Shown: positions 1-6,296 of the stretch, piece by piece
How positions within the stretch are numbered: position 1 is the first letter of the stretch
How the letters are laid out: each line of letters begins with the position of its first letter
Assembly: GCA_025450555.1 (NCBI GenBank)
Contig: JANWHF010000251.1
Coordinates: 1 to 8,084 of the forward strand
From: Tepidisphaeraceae bacterium
GTDB taxonomy: Bacteria; Planctomycetota; Phycisphaerae; Tepidisphaerales; Tepidisphaeraceae
DNA length: 8,084 nt
Reading direction: 5' to 3'
Translations under genes and position numbers: made by a program
Notes under the pieces: generated by a model
The model's input: only the letters and a program-made list of their open reading frames with translations
Databases searched by the model: none
What the model was told of the DNA's origin: nothing

Positions 1-372
1 GCCATCCACATGATCGGCCGCCAGAAGCTCGGCCCACTTGGTGCCGCTGGCGTTGTTGCCCGCGGCCGGGGCGCTGTCGCCCTCGCGATCCGGGTAAATC
101 CTGGTTTCGGATTTGTCGCTCCCGATGGGCTTGGCCGCGGCCGGGTCAGCGGCCGGTGCTGGCGGGTTAGCCGTGGAGGTATTCGGCTGTGAAACAGAGC
201 CACCTCCGGCAGCGCTTGTTGTGTCGCTGTCGGAGGTGGGCTGCGCCTGAATACCAGTGGTATCCAAGGTTACTTTCTTCTTGTTGTTCTTTGGAACGAC
301 GACGGCATAAGCCAGCAAAACCGCAACCAGCACGCCGCCAATCGCCATCCCGATGCGCGAATCCCTTCGCAT
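1..372 (-). CDS. Membrane-anchored protein of unknown function, N-terminal part (runs off left edge)
   Basis: The first 124 residues are visible and the frame is still open at the window edge. The protein starts MRRDSRIGMAIGGVLVAVLL, giving a short basic N-terminus and one membrane segment at about residues 8-26. A Lys-rich stop-transfer stretch (about 28-33) follows, then a low-complexity linker rich in Ala, Pro, Ser, Thr and Gly (about 36-110). A more ordinary sequence (TKWAELLAADHVDG) begins just before the edge, probably the start of a folded extracytoplasmic domain. The ATG at 372 has a good Shine-Dalgarno tract (GGGAAAGGA) 9 bases upstream. The gene starts 40 bases after the secDF stop on the same strand, so it is probably co-transcribed with it. 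Proteins with this layout near planctomycete sec genes can carry a cell-wall-binding domain such as LysM, but that domain is not visible here and the function is left open. Confidence 0.8.
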   Translation of the reverse strand, partial: MRRDSRIGMAIGGVLVAVLLAYAVVVPKNNKKKVTLDTTGIQAQPTSDSDTTSAAGGGSVSQPNTSTANPPAPAADPAAAKPIGSDKSETRIYPDREGDSAPAAGNNASGTKWAELLAADHVDG

Positions 373-385
373 AATTGGGCATCCT

Positions 386-399
386 TTCCCACGCGGGAA
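386..399 (-). promoter_or_regulatory. Small hairpin abutting the ribosome binding site of the left-edge gene
   Basis: TTCCC-GCGT-GGGAA is a perfect 5-bp stem with a 4-base loop in the 40-base gap after secDF. The GGGAA arm is the first half of the purine tract that serves as Shine-Dalgarno for the gene starting at 372, so folding could partly mask it. The stem is short and there is no U-run, so it is not a terminator. A regulatory role is inference. Confidence 0.3.
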
Positions 400-412
400 T
401 TTCTGGAGTTTC

Positions 413-3400
413 TTACGCGCCGGCGGGCCGTGGTTTTCCCGACATCGGCGCCATGCGCGTCTCCTCATGTTCGATGCGCTTGCCGACCAACAAGATCGGC
501 GACGCAATTGCGATAGAGGAGTACGTTCCTACAAGTATGCCAACCAGCAAGACAAATGTAAAGCCATGGATGCCCTGGCCGCCCAGGAAGTACATGATCG
601 CCACGGTTACGATGTTGGTTCCGGCCGTCAGCAACGTACGCGACAACGTCTGGTTGATCGCGTCGTTGACGATCTTTCGGCTTACGTGCCCAAACTTGCC
701 TCGGTTCTCGCGAATTCGATCGAATACCACAATCGTATCGATCATCGAGTAGCCCATGATGGTTAAAATACCGGCCACCACGGTCATATTGATGCGGAAC
801 GGCTCGAGCTGAAAGATGTCCCGCAGCACCGGCACCTTCACCAGATAATGGGCAAAACCGAGTGCCGCGATGGTAAAGGCGACGTCGTGCAGCAGGGCCA
901 CGACCGTTGCCGTACCATACTTGAGGTTGCCAAACCGGAACCAGATATAGGCCATGATCGCCAGCACCGACAGCACCAGCGCCTCGATGGCGGCGGTGGT
1001 CGTATCGCCGGCCACCTGGGCATCGAAGGTCTTCACCTGCTGAAGCTGCGCCGGCCGGTTGATGGCATCATTGGTCATCTTCCAGAGCGGCTCGGCCACC
1101 TCGACCTGCCATTTCTCGGCGTCCTTCATGTAAGGAATCGCGTCATCGTTGGCCAGCACGACCGCCGATGAACTTGCGCGATCAGAATTGGCCCCATAAG
1201 GCGTCTGCACCGTAAACTCCCGCCGCGCGCCCGGATCATTGCTCGACAACTGGAACTGCTGCTGGTGAATACGATCGGCGATGGCCGTTGCCGACAAAGG
1301 CGGATCGATGTGCGTCAGCACGATCGCCACGCCGCCCTTCTGATCCTCCGCCGTCGGCACCTTGAACCCGCCGGCCCACGTGCCCTGAACCAATGCTTTC
1401 GTGTTGGCATCGGTCAGCGGCAGCACCGTATGGTTCATCGCCGCCGCGAGCGGCTTGCCTACATCCTCGAATTGCGAAGGGACGTCCACCTTCAGGAGTG
1501 AATTCCCACTGGAATCGCGCATCGTCGAAAGTACCGCTTCCTGCACCTGCGCGCGATTGGCATTGGGGGTGCTGACTTCATACGTCAGATCATTCCCGCC
1601 GATGGACTGTGGCTGCGGGCTGGGCAGGGCATTTGGATCGCCCTTTTCCAGCAGCTTGCGCACGTCGTCGATCGGCAGCGGCTTCTTGAGCTCGAACGTC
1701 ACCGACGTGCCGCCGGCAAATTCGATATCAAACATCTTCCCCTGGCTGACTTTGATGCTGAACAGCACTGAACCAATAACAATTGCAATAACACTAAACC
1801 CAATAAAGGCCCAGGCCTTGCCCATCCAGTCGATGTTGGGGCGCAGCAGCTTGTCCCATTTGGGGAAGGTCATCGGAATGCTGCCCAGCGTCCGCACGCC
1901 AAAGTTCTCGACCATGATGTTGAAGATGGTCCGCGTGACGAACAGGGCGGTAAACAGCGACGCCACGATACCGATGATCAGCGTGATGCCGAACCCGCGC
2001 ACTTCTTCAGTTCCCAGCAGGATCAGGAAGAGCGAAGTGATGATCGTGGTCATGTTGGAATCCCAGATGGCGCTGGCGGCCTTGCCAAAGGCATGGCGGA
2101 GGGCCATTCGGATTCCGACCCCGTGGATTTGCTCTTCGCGCAGGCGCTCGAAGACCAGCACGTTGGCGTCCACCGCGGTGCCGATGGTCAGCACGATGCC
2201 GGCGATGCTGGGGAGGGTGAAGGTCGCGTTCAATGCGCTCATGACCGCCAGAATCAGCAGCACGTTCATGACGACCGCGAAAAATGCGACGATTCCCGAA
2301 ATATAGTAGTACCCGATCAAAAACACGCCGACGACCGCCAGACCCGCGACACAGGCCAGCATGCCGGCATGTAAATTGTCCTGCCCGAGCTGCGGGCCGA
2401 CTGTCTGCTCGCTGATCGGCTCATCTGCCAAAGTCGCCGGAAGACTTCCTGCTCGCAGCGTGCTGACCAGATAATCCAGTTCCTGCGGCGTAAAGCCTCC
2501 CTGTCCGCCGGAGATTTGGCCGCGCTCGCCGATGGTCGCTTCGATGTTGGGGGCGCTGATGACGCGCCCGTCGAGGACAATTGCCATCGGCTTGTTGTGG
2601 TTGCCCTGCGTGAGCTGCCGCATGTAGGCGCCGCCCTGCGGGTCGAAGGTGAAGCCGACGACCTGCTCGCCGCTCATTTCCGTTTCGACATCCGCATTGG
2701 TCAGCACCCAGTGCTTGCGACCTGGTCCGTTGTCAATCGATTTGTCAGGCGTGATGTAGCAGAGCACGTAGTTGTGCTTGTTGTAGGGAACGCTGTTGCT
2801 CTTGAACTCCTTGACGTTGTCCACCTGATACCAGCGTGTCGTGTCGCCAGCCTGCAGCTTGGGCCCTTGCGTTTGCAGGCGCTCGACCATTTTCTGGTAC
2901 TCAGCCGCCGGCAGGTCATTGGCCAGGATGTGAAATTCCAGAACACCGGCGCCTTGCAGCTTGCGCTTCAGATCAGTCACGTCATCAAGCATGCCGCGCG
3001 TATTCTTCACAGCATCGGAAGCGGAGACGTATTCATCGATCGCTTTCAGGCGCGCTGGAAAATCGGCGTACTGTTTATGCAGCGCCGCCAGATCGGCGTT
3101 GCGCTCAGATTCGGGCTCTGCAAGGATCGAATCGATCTCCTCGGGATGAACATTCGACGCCGCGATTGGAGATGGCCCGGCCGTTTCCGCACCGGGAGCC
3201 TTGGGATGAAGCAGATTGTTGTACTCGATGCGGAGGCGCGCCTCTTCATCCGCATTCTGCGCCTTATGGGCCGCTTGAATCTGATCCCATAAACCGGCGA
3301 GCTTGTGATACAGCTCTTTGCGCTGCTGGCTGTCGGAAGCCATGCGATCGAGGTCAGCGCGGGTCTTACCGTTCTTTCCCTCGATGGCATCGACCACATC

Positions 3401-3823
3401 ATCGGGATTGACGTTAGTGGCTTCCAGCGCGTCCTGGGCCGCCACCATGTTCCGGCTCAGTTCCTTGCGCTTGGCGGCATTTGCCTGGGTGTCGCCGGTC
3501 AAAGGCATCTGGATCTCGAGCCGAGTATCGCCCTGCGGACGCCAGATCAGGTTCCGCACGCCTTCCGGATCGACGCGCTTCTTGAGCACCTCCGCCACCT
3601 GGCTGGCGAGCTGGCCATTGGGCTTGATGCCTTCGGGCGGCTTGATTTCGTAGAGCAGGCTGGTCCCGCCGACGATGTCGATGCCGGGCTTGAGGTTAAT
3701 CCAGTGATCGATCTTGTCGTGCGGATGGCTGACCTTGTGAAGCACCGGCGAAAAAATGATCGCCAGCGCCGCAAGCAATACGACGCCGATGATGCTGAGT
3801 CTTTGTACGTTATGTTCGTGCAT
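413..3823 (-). CDS. secDF: SecDF fused protein-export membrane protein
   Basis: This is a single 1136-residue chain joining SecD (about 1-645) to SecF (about 655-1136). With SecYEG and YajC it uses proton flow to pull proteins across the inner membrane. The SecD half shows TM1 (about 8-26), the D1-type motif at 44-60 (GIDIVGGTSL), a long periplasmic region, and five more TMs between about 485 and 632. It carries the GTAVDANVLVFERLREE motif at 548-564, where Asp552 is the conserved proton-pathway Asp. The SecF half shows FDIEFAGGTSV (698-708), a second large periplasmic domain, LHDV (978-981) and GYSMIDTIVVFDRIREN (1024-1040) with Asp1029. Stand-alone SecD plus SecF of E. coli total about 940 residues and fused forms are often 730-850. 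The excess lies in a charged helical insert at about 112-285 and an enlarged SecF periplasmic domain (about 713-940). The ATG at 3823 lacks a good Shine-Dalgarno (only CCGAG nearby), so initiation may depend on the upstream ORF or RNA structure. The gene lies downstream of yajC in the same direction. Confidence 0.97.
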   Translation of the reverse strand: MHEHNVQRLSIIGVVLLAALAIIFSPVLHKVSHPHDKIDHWINLKPGIDIVGGTSLLYEIKPPEGIKPNGQLASQVAEVLKKRVDPEGVRNLIWRPQGDTRLEIQMPLTGDTQANAAKRKELSRNMVAAQDALEATNVNPDDVVDAIEGKNGKTRADLDRMASDSQQRKELYHKLAGLWDQIQAAHKAQNADEEARLRIEYNNLLHPKAPGAETAGPSPIAASNVHPEEIDSILAEPESERNADLAALHKQYADFPARLKAIDEYVSASDAVKNTRGMLDDVTDLKRKLQGAGVLEFHILANDLPAAEYQKMVERLQTQGPKLQAGDTTRWYQVDNVKEFKSNSVPYNKHNYVLCYITPDKSIDNGPGRKHWVLTNADVETEMSGEQVVGFTFDPQGGAYMRQLTQGNHNKPMAIVLDGRVISAPNIEATIGERGQISGGQGGFTPQELDYLVSTLRAGSLPATLADEPISEQTVGPQLGQDNLHAGMLACVAGLAVVGVFLIGYYYISGIVAFFAVVMNVLLILAVMSALNATFTLPSIAGIVLTIGTAVDANVLVFERLREEQIHGVGIRMALRHAFGKAASAIWDSNMTTIITSLFLILLGTEEVRGFGITLIIGIVASLFTALFVTRTIFNIMVENFGVRTLGSIPMTFPKWDKLLRPNIDWMGKAWAFIGFSVIAIVIGSVLFSIKVSQGKMFDIEFAGGTSVTFELKKPLPIDDVRKLLEKGDPNALPSPQPQSIGGNDLTYEVSTPNANRAQVQEAVLSTMRDSSGNSLLKVDVPSQFEDVGKPLAAAMNHTVLPLTDANTKALVQGTWAGGFKVPTAEDQKGGVAIVLTHIDPPLSATAIADRIHQQQFQLSSNDPGARREFTVQTPYGANSDRASSSAVVLANDDAIPYMKDAEKWQVEVAEPLWKMTNDAINRPAQLQQVKTFDAQVAGDTTTAAIEALVLSVLAIMAYIWFRFGNLKYGTATVVALLHDVAFTIAALGFAHYLVKVPVLRDIFQLEPFRINMTVVAGILTIMGYSMIDTIVVFDRIRENRGKFGHVSRKIVNDAINQTLSRTLLTAGTNIVTVAIMYFLGGQGIHGFTFVLLVGILVGTYSSIAIASPILLVGKRIEHEETRMAPMSGKPRPAGA

Positions 3824-3972
3824 GGTTGGCTCGGAAAGGATTCAAACGGCAATTCGCCGGCCGATTATCGGCGATGAGCGAAAGGCCAAATTGCAGAAGA
3901 AAGAAGCGGCTTCAAATCCCGGCAAATCGCATCCATCTGCGCGATCATCTGCCGGCTGTAGGAGACTGGTTT
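3824..3972. other. 149-base intergenic leader before secDF
   Basis: No gene is assigned here. It contains the near-palindrome at 3860-3872, the small hairpin just after it and short GAAG-CCG-CTTC type foldbacks, but no promoter-like boxes and no U-run terminator that I can defend. The minus-strand frame ending at 3842 crosses it; it is Cys-rich and has no recognisable domain, so it is not annotated as a gene. Confidence 0.4.
3860..3872 (-). repeat. Near-palindrome GCCGATNATCGGC, copy 2, before secDF
   Basis: GCCGATAATCGGC on the transcribed strand is a 13-base palindrome with one central unpaired base. It lies 36 bases before the secDF ATG. It matches the copy at 3976-3988 in 12 of 13 positions, and because each is self-complementary the two can also pair with each other in RNA (12 of 13 pairs). 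A small CGGC-GAATT-GCCG hairpin sits immediately downstream, even nearer the start codon. A role in controlling secDF translation is inference; a dimeric-protein operator is the other possibility. Confidence 0.45.
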
Positions 3973-4443
3973 TCAGCCGATCATCGGCGGGCCGGTCGGC
4001 TGGAGCGATTGACCAGCGAAAATCACTTGACGAATCTTCGTCTGGGATGCACACGAAATTGCCAGCAGAATCGGCTGCCTGGGAAGCGGGTGATACGCAG
4101 CCGCGACGCTGATGAAGCAAGGCGAGTTGCCATGAAATTCCAACCCATGGATTCGCGCTTGGCCCAATGCACGCGTCTGCCGCCACCGCAAGGAGGGAGA
4201 TCTTCGAACGCCGCGAAGTGCCGATTTTTCGTTCTCGGTCGATTCTTCCGGCCGGGCATTAGCGGCATCGCGGGCCGCCTGCATGGTCCCATTGCCGCGC
4301 GGCGTTTCATCATGCTGCCGCGAATCGCTCTGCGACTGCGCCGCCTGGGCCGCGGCACCAATCACGGGCGCAAAGGAAAGGCAAAGCACCACCTGCGCCA
4401 TCAGCGCGAGTGTGAGCCGCCTTGTCTGAATCGATTGCGCCAT
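3973..4443 (-). CDS. Small exported-type ORF between yajC and secDF; candidate secretion-monitor leader peptide
   Basis: This 156-codon frame starts at ATG 4443, 52 bases after the yajC stop; an in-frame TAA two codons upstream fixes the start near there. Residues 1-34 form a convincing Sec signal peptide: polar/basic MAQSIQTRR, a hydrophobic core (about 10-29) and an Ala-rich AAAQA cleavage region. Residues 35-80 are polar and charged. The rest resembles no family I recognise and ends FAGQSLQPTGPPMIG. The length and place suit an arrest leader such as SecM or VemP, which couple Sec activity to translation of downstream sec genes, but no known stall motif (RAGP, RAPP) is seen. Only a weak GGA lies upstream of the start. 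Its second half looks less gene-like than its first. Another minus-strand frame stays open to 3842, just before secDF, so a frameshifted ordinary secreted protein is a real alternative, as is a chance ORF. Confidence 0.42.
   Translation of the reverse strand: MAQSIQTRRLTLALMAQVVLCLSFAPVIGAAAQAAQSQSDSRQHDETPRGNGTMQAARDAANARPEESTENEKSALRGVRRSPSLRWRQTRALGQARIHGLEFHGNSPCFISVAAAYHPLPRQPILLAISCASQTKIRQVIFAGQSLQPTGPPMIG
3976..4004 (-). promoter_or_regulatory. Stem-loop over the end of the leader ORF, including palindrome copy 1
   Basis: On the transcribed strand CAGCCGA and TCGGCTG form a perfect 7-bp stem around a 15-base loop, covering the codons for the last residues (Gln-Pro-Thr to Gly) and the first base of the TGA stop of the 156-codon ORF. 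The 3' part also contains GCCGATGATCGGC (3976-3988), the partner of the palindrome at 3860-3872. Adenines, not uridines, follow, so it is not an intrinsic terminator. A ribosome paused on the final codons would cover this stem, which is the arrangement used in arrest-peptide leaders; that reading is inference. Confidence 0.4.
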
Positions 4444-4495
4444 CAGTTAGAATTCCAGTCAGGCATCACTCGCCAAACCAACCCGCCTTCGATGC

Positions 4496-4852
4496 TTATC
4501 CGGCCTTTTCTTCTTCAACGACCCGGTTAATCGCGCTGCGGGAAAACTTGATCTTCGTGTTGTTGCTCTCGTCCACTTTCACCAGCACTTCGCCATCGCG
4601 CACTTCGACGACTGTTCCCAGGATGCCGCCGATGGTTTGCACGCGGTCACCCTTTTTCATTTCGTCGATCATCCTCTGCTTCTGGCGATCCTGCTTGCGC
4701 TTCGAATTCCACGAGAAATACATGAAAATCAGCAGAAGCAAAAAGACCAGGGACATCGGCGAACTGACAATGTCGGCCCAGGGCGGCCGGCCATTGGTCG
4801 GGGCGGCAGCCGGCGCGGCGGCAGCAAGAGCGTGAAAAACCAGGCTGTTCAA
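4496..4852 (-). CDS. yajC: YajC, preprotein translocase accessory subunit
   Basis: A 118-residue protein, the usual size for YajC, which binds SecDF as a small single-pass inner-membrane subunit. A short Ala-rich N-terminus is followed by one membrane segment (about 33-48, MSLVFLLLLIFMYFSW), a basic stretch (KRKQDRQKQR), and the family's conserved cytoplasmic part. In that part are MKKGDRVQTIGGILGTV (65-81) and a beta-rich tail ending with KFSRSAINRVV. The start is TTG at 4852: a perfect AGGAG sits 5 bases upstream, and the overlapping ATG at 4857 meets a stop after two codons. Starting at the Met of the membrane segment would lose the N-terminus. The gene begins 33 bases after the tgt stop, and it lies upstream of secDF in the normal tgt-yajC-secDF order. 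Confidence 0.96.
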   Translation of the reverse strand: MNSLVFHALAAAAPAAAPTNGRPPWADIVSSPMSLVFLLLLIFMYFSWNSKRKQDRQKQRMIDEMKKGDRVQTIGGILGTVVEVRDGEVLVKVDESNNTKIKFSRSAINRVVEEEKAG

Positions 4853-4857
4853 ACCAT

Positions 4858-4862
4858 CTCCT
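4858..4862 (-). promoter_or_regulatory. Shine-Dalgarno AGGAG that sets the TTG start of yajC
   Basis: AGGAG in the context AATAAGGAGATGG lies 5 bases before the TTG at 4852. It is the strongest ribosome binding site in the operon and is the reason for choosing a TTG start. The ATG between them (4857-4855) is in another frame and closes at once. Confidence 0.75.
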
Positions 4863-4885
4863 TATTCAATCGACAAAGCTCAATT

Positions 4886-6061
4886 CTATTTCTCACCGGG
4901 ATCAGGATCAGAGGCCGAATCATCCTGGGCCGGGCCCAACGCACATCTTGGATCATCGCGGCGAAACTGCTCGAATGTTCCATGGCCAATGGCTTTACGA
5001 ATGTCGGCCATCAGCCGTTGGTAGAATCGAATATTATGCACCGACGTAAGCACGGGGCCAAGCATTTCGCCGGCAAAAAAATAGTGCCGGATCGCGCCAC
5101 GTGTGAAATGGCGGCAGGCGTAGCAGTCGCAACCGTCTTCGATTGGCCCGCAATCGGCGATAAATCGGCTGTTTCGCAGGCGAATCGCGCCACTCGCTGT
5201 AAACGCATAAGCATTGCGCCCGTTTCGTGTTGGCATCACGCAATCAAACATGTCGATGCCATTCGATACGCCCGCGACGATGTCTCGCGGGAAGCCGACG
5301 CCCATCAGATATCGCGGTTTATCGGGCGGTAAGATCGGCGTCACCCCCGCCAGCACCGCGACCATCGCCTCGAACCCTTCCCCCACCGCACATCCGCCCA
5401 CCGCATATCCCGGGAAATCCATTTCGATCAATCGACGCGCGCATTCATGGCGAAGCGACAGATCGGTTCCCCCTTGTACGATGGCAAAGAGCGATTGATC
5501 GCTCGGCCGCGCATGCGCCTGCTTGCATAACGCCGCCCACTGCACCGTCCGCTCGACCGCCTGGCGATGATACGCCGGCTCAGCTTTGCCAGGGGGACAT
5601 TCATCGAAGGCCATGATGATGTCTGCCCCCAGATCATTCTGCACCTGGATGCTGCGCTGCGGCGAAAGATGAATCATCGAGCCATCGATGTGACTCTTGA
5701 ACGTCACGCCATCGTCGTTGATGGTGCGAATGTCGGACAGCGAGAAGACCTGAAACCCGCCGCTGTCGGTGAGGATCGGCCCGGGCCAGGACATGAAACC
5801 ATGCAGATCACCCAAAGCCGCCACAACCTTTTCGCCGGGCCGAAGCATCAGGTGATAGGTGTTGGCCAGAACGATCTGCGAGCCGGTAGCAGCAACCTGG
5901 TCGGGAAGGACGCCCTTAATCGTCCCTTGCGTTCCGACCGGCATAAACGCCGGGGTATCAAACGATCCGTGGCGCGTCGTCACGCGCCCGAGGCGCGCGC
6001 TCGAAGATGGATCGACAGCGAGCCGCTCATACCGCAGCGGCGCATCGGACAGAACACTCAT
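4886..6061 (-). CDS. tgt: Queuine/preQ1 tRNA-guanine transglycosylase
   Basis: A 391-residue cytoplasmic enzyme that exchanges guanine-34 of GUN-anticodon tRNAs for preQ1, the committing step of queuosine insertion. The full TIM-barrel family signature is present: TPAFMPVGTQGTIKG (36-50), LTDSGGFQVFSL with Asp99 (general base), AFDECP (151-156), IVQGG (194-198), GGCAVGE (222-228), and DMFDCVMPTRNGRN with nucleophile Asp273. The zinc site is CDCYAC plus His: Cys311, Cys313, Cys316, His342. These fit the Zymomonas enzyme positions Asp102, Asp280, Cys318/320/323 and His349 with constant small offsets. Cys155 and Val226 at the base pocket are the bacterial pattern, favouring preQ1 over queuine. 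Cys224 stands where Leu is usual. Length is slightly above the typical 375 because of an acidic C-terminal tail. ATG 6061 gives the expected N-terminus but has only a weak ribosome site. It is the first gene of the probable sec operon. Confidence 0.97.
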   Translation of the reverse strand: MSVLSDAPLRYERLAVDPSSSARLGRVTTRHGSFDTPAFMPVGTQGTIKGVLPDQVAATGSQIVLANTYHLMLRPGEKVVAALGDLHGFMSWPGPILTDSGGFQVFSLSDIRTINDDGVTFKSHIDGSMIHLSPQRSIQVQNDLGADIIMAFDECPPGKAEPAYHRQAVERTVQWAALCKQAHARPSDQSLFAIVQGGTDLSLRHECARRLIEMDFPGYAVGGCAVGEGFEAMVAVLAGVTPILPPDKPRYLMGVGFPRDIVAGVSNGIDMFDCVMPTRNGRNAYAFTASGAIRLRNSRFIADCGPIEDGCDCYACRHFTRGAIRHYFFAGEMLGPVLTSVHNIRFYQRLMADIRKAIGHGTFEQFRRDDPRCALGPAQDDSASDPDPGEK

Positions 6062-6142
6062 GCCACCGATTGTGGGGGATAAGGCGGGTTCGCCTCAAGT
6101 GCTGGACGCCGCTTCGTGATTATGTCATCTCGTCGCACGACA

Positions 6143-6180
6143 CAAAAAGACACAAAATGACGCGCGCGGCAGATGTGTCT
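6143..6180 (-). promoter_or_regulatory. Terminator-like hairpin and 10-base repeats in the tgt leader
   Basis: On the transcribed strand AGACACA (6180-6174) pairs perfectly with TGTGTCT (6154-6148) around a 19-base loop, itself CG-rich, and is followed directly by TTTT then GTGTC. The half-motif is also directly repeated at a 10-base spacing on the plus strand (GACACAAAA at 6139-6147 and 6149-6157). This could be an attenuator in the tgt 5' leader or a binding site for a regulator. The stem is only 7 bp with mixed AT content, so confidence is low. It does not fit a preQ1 riboswitch that I can recognise. Confidence 0.3.
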
Positions 6181-6192
6181 AAATTGGACGAT

Positions 6193-6198
6193 TTTATA
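6193..6198 (-). promoter_or_regulatory. Possible -10 box for the tgt operon
   Basis: TATAAA on the minus strand lies inside the most AT-rich stretch of the window (about 6181-6225), roughly 130 bases before the tgt start. No convincing -35 hexamer is found at 16-18 bases; the best matches are poor. Transcription from here would begin near 6186 and place the hairpin at 6180-6148 at the very 5' end of the message. Confidence 0.25.
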
Positions 6199-6230
6199 CA
6201 TAATATGATGAAATAACAGCACTTAAGTCG

Positions 6231-6294
6231 ATGTCGCGCTCATTTTTGCGCGCGACATGTGAGGTGCGACAGTTCGTCCCTCTGCCTCACCTCA
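6231..6294. terminator. Two tandem stem-loops after the frameshifted gene
   Basis: The first stem is ATGTCGCGC with GCGCGACAT (6231-6239 and 6250-6258), 9 bp perfect with a 10-base loop. The second is TGAGGTG with CACCTCA (6260-6266 and 6288-6294), 7 bp with a 21-base loop. They lie side by side just after the stop of the minus-strand gene at 6756-6297 and before the tgt promoter region. Neither is followed by a U-run on either strand, so a rho-independent terminator is not shown. They may protect the 3' end of the message or mark a boundary between transcription units. Confidence 0.35.
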
Positions 6295-6296
6295 AA

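Larger units (their letters stand above)
6062..6296. other. 235-base gene-free stretch upstream of tgt
   Basis: No credible gene is present. From tgt outwards it holds the untranslated leader with the terminator-like hairpin (6143-6180), the AT-rich possible promoter (about 6181-6225) and the tandem stem-loops (6231-6294). Its AT-rich core contrasts with the GC-rich surroundings and fits a promoter for the long operon to its left. Confidence 0.5.

Noticed and set aside
1401..2306. Long plus-strand open frame of 301 codons
   Set aside because: It lies fully antisense to the well-supported secDF coding sequence, has Ser/Arg/Thr-biased composition and no recognisable domain; it is a shadow frame.
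2516..3292. Plus-strand open frame of 258 codons
   Set aside because: Antisense to secDF, no family similarity and no ribosome site; a shadow frame.
3976..4004. Rho-independent terminator between the small ORF and secDF
   Set aside because: The stem is followed by adenines on the transcribed strand and by GC-rich sequence on the other; there is no U-run.
3842..4186. Minus-strand frame of 114 codons ending just before secDF
   Set aside because: Its end is well placed for an operon gene, but it is Cys-rich, has no good start or domain, and overlaps the ORF with the clear signal peptide. Kept only as an alternative if that ORF is frameshifted.
3826..4530. Plus-strand open frame of 234 codons across the yajC-secDF interval
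   Set aside because: Very Arg-rich with no domain or signal, opposite to the surrounding operon, and overlapping the end of yajC; most likely chance openness in GC-rich DNA.
6062..6192. preQ1 riboswitch upstream of tgt
   Set aside because: The position would make sense, but I see no short GC stem with the A-rich tail typical of preQ1 aptamers, and bacterial tgt itself is not a common target.
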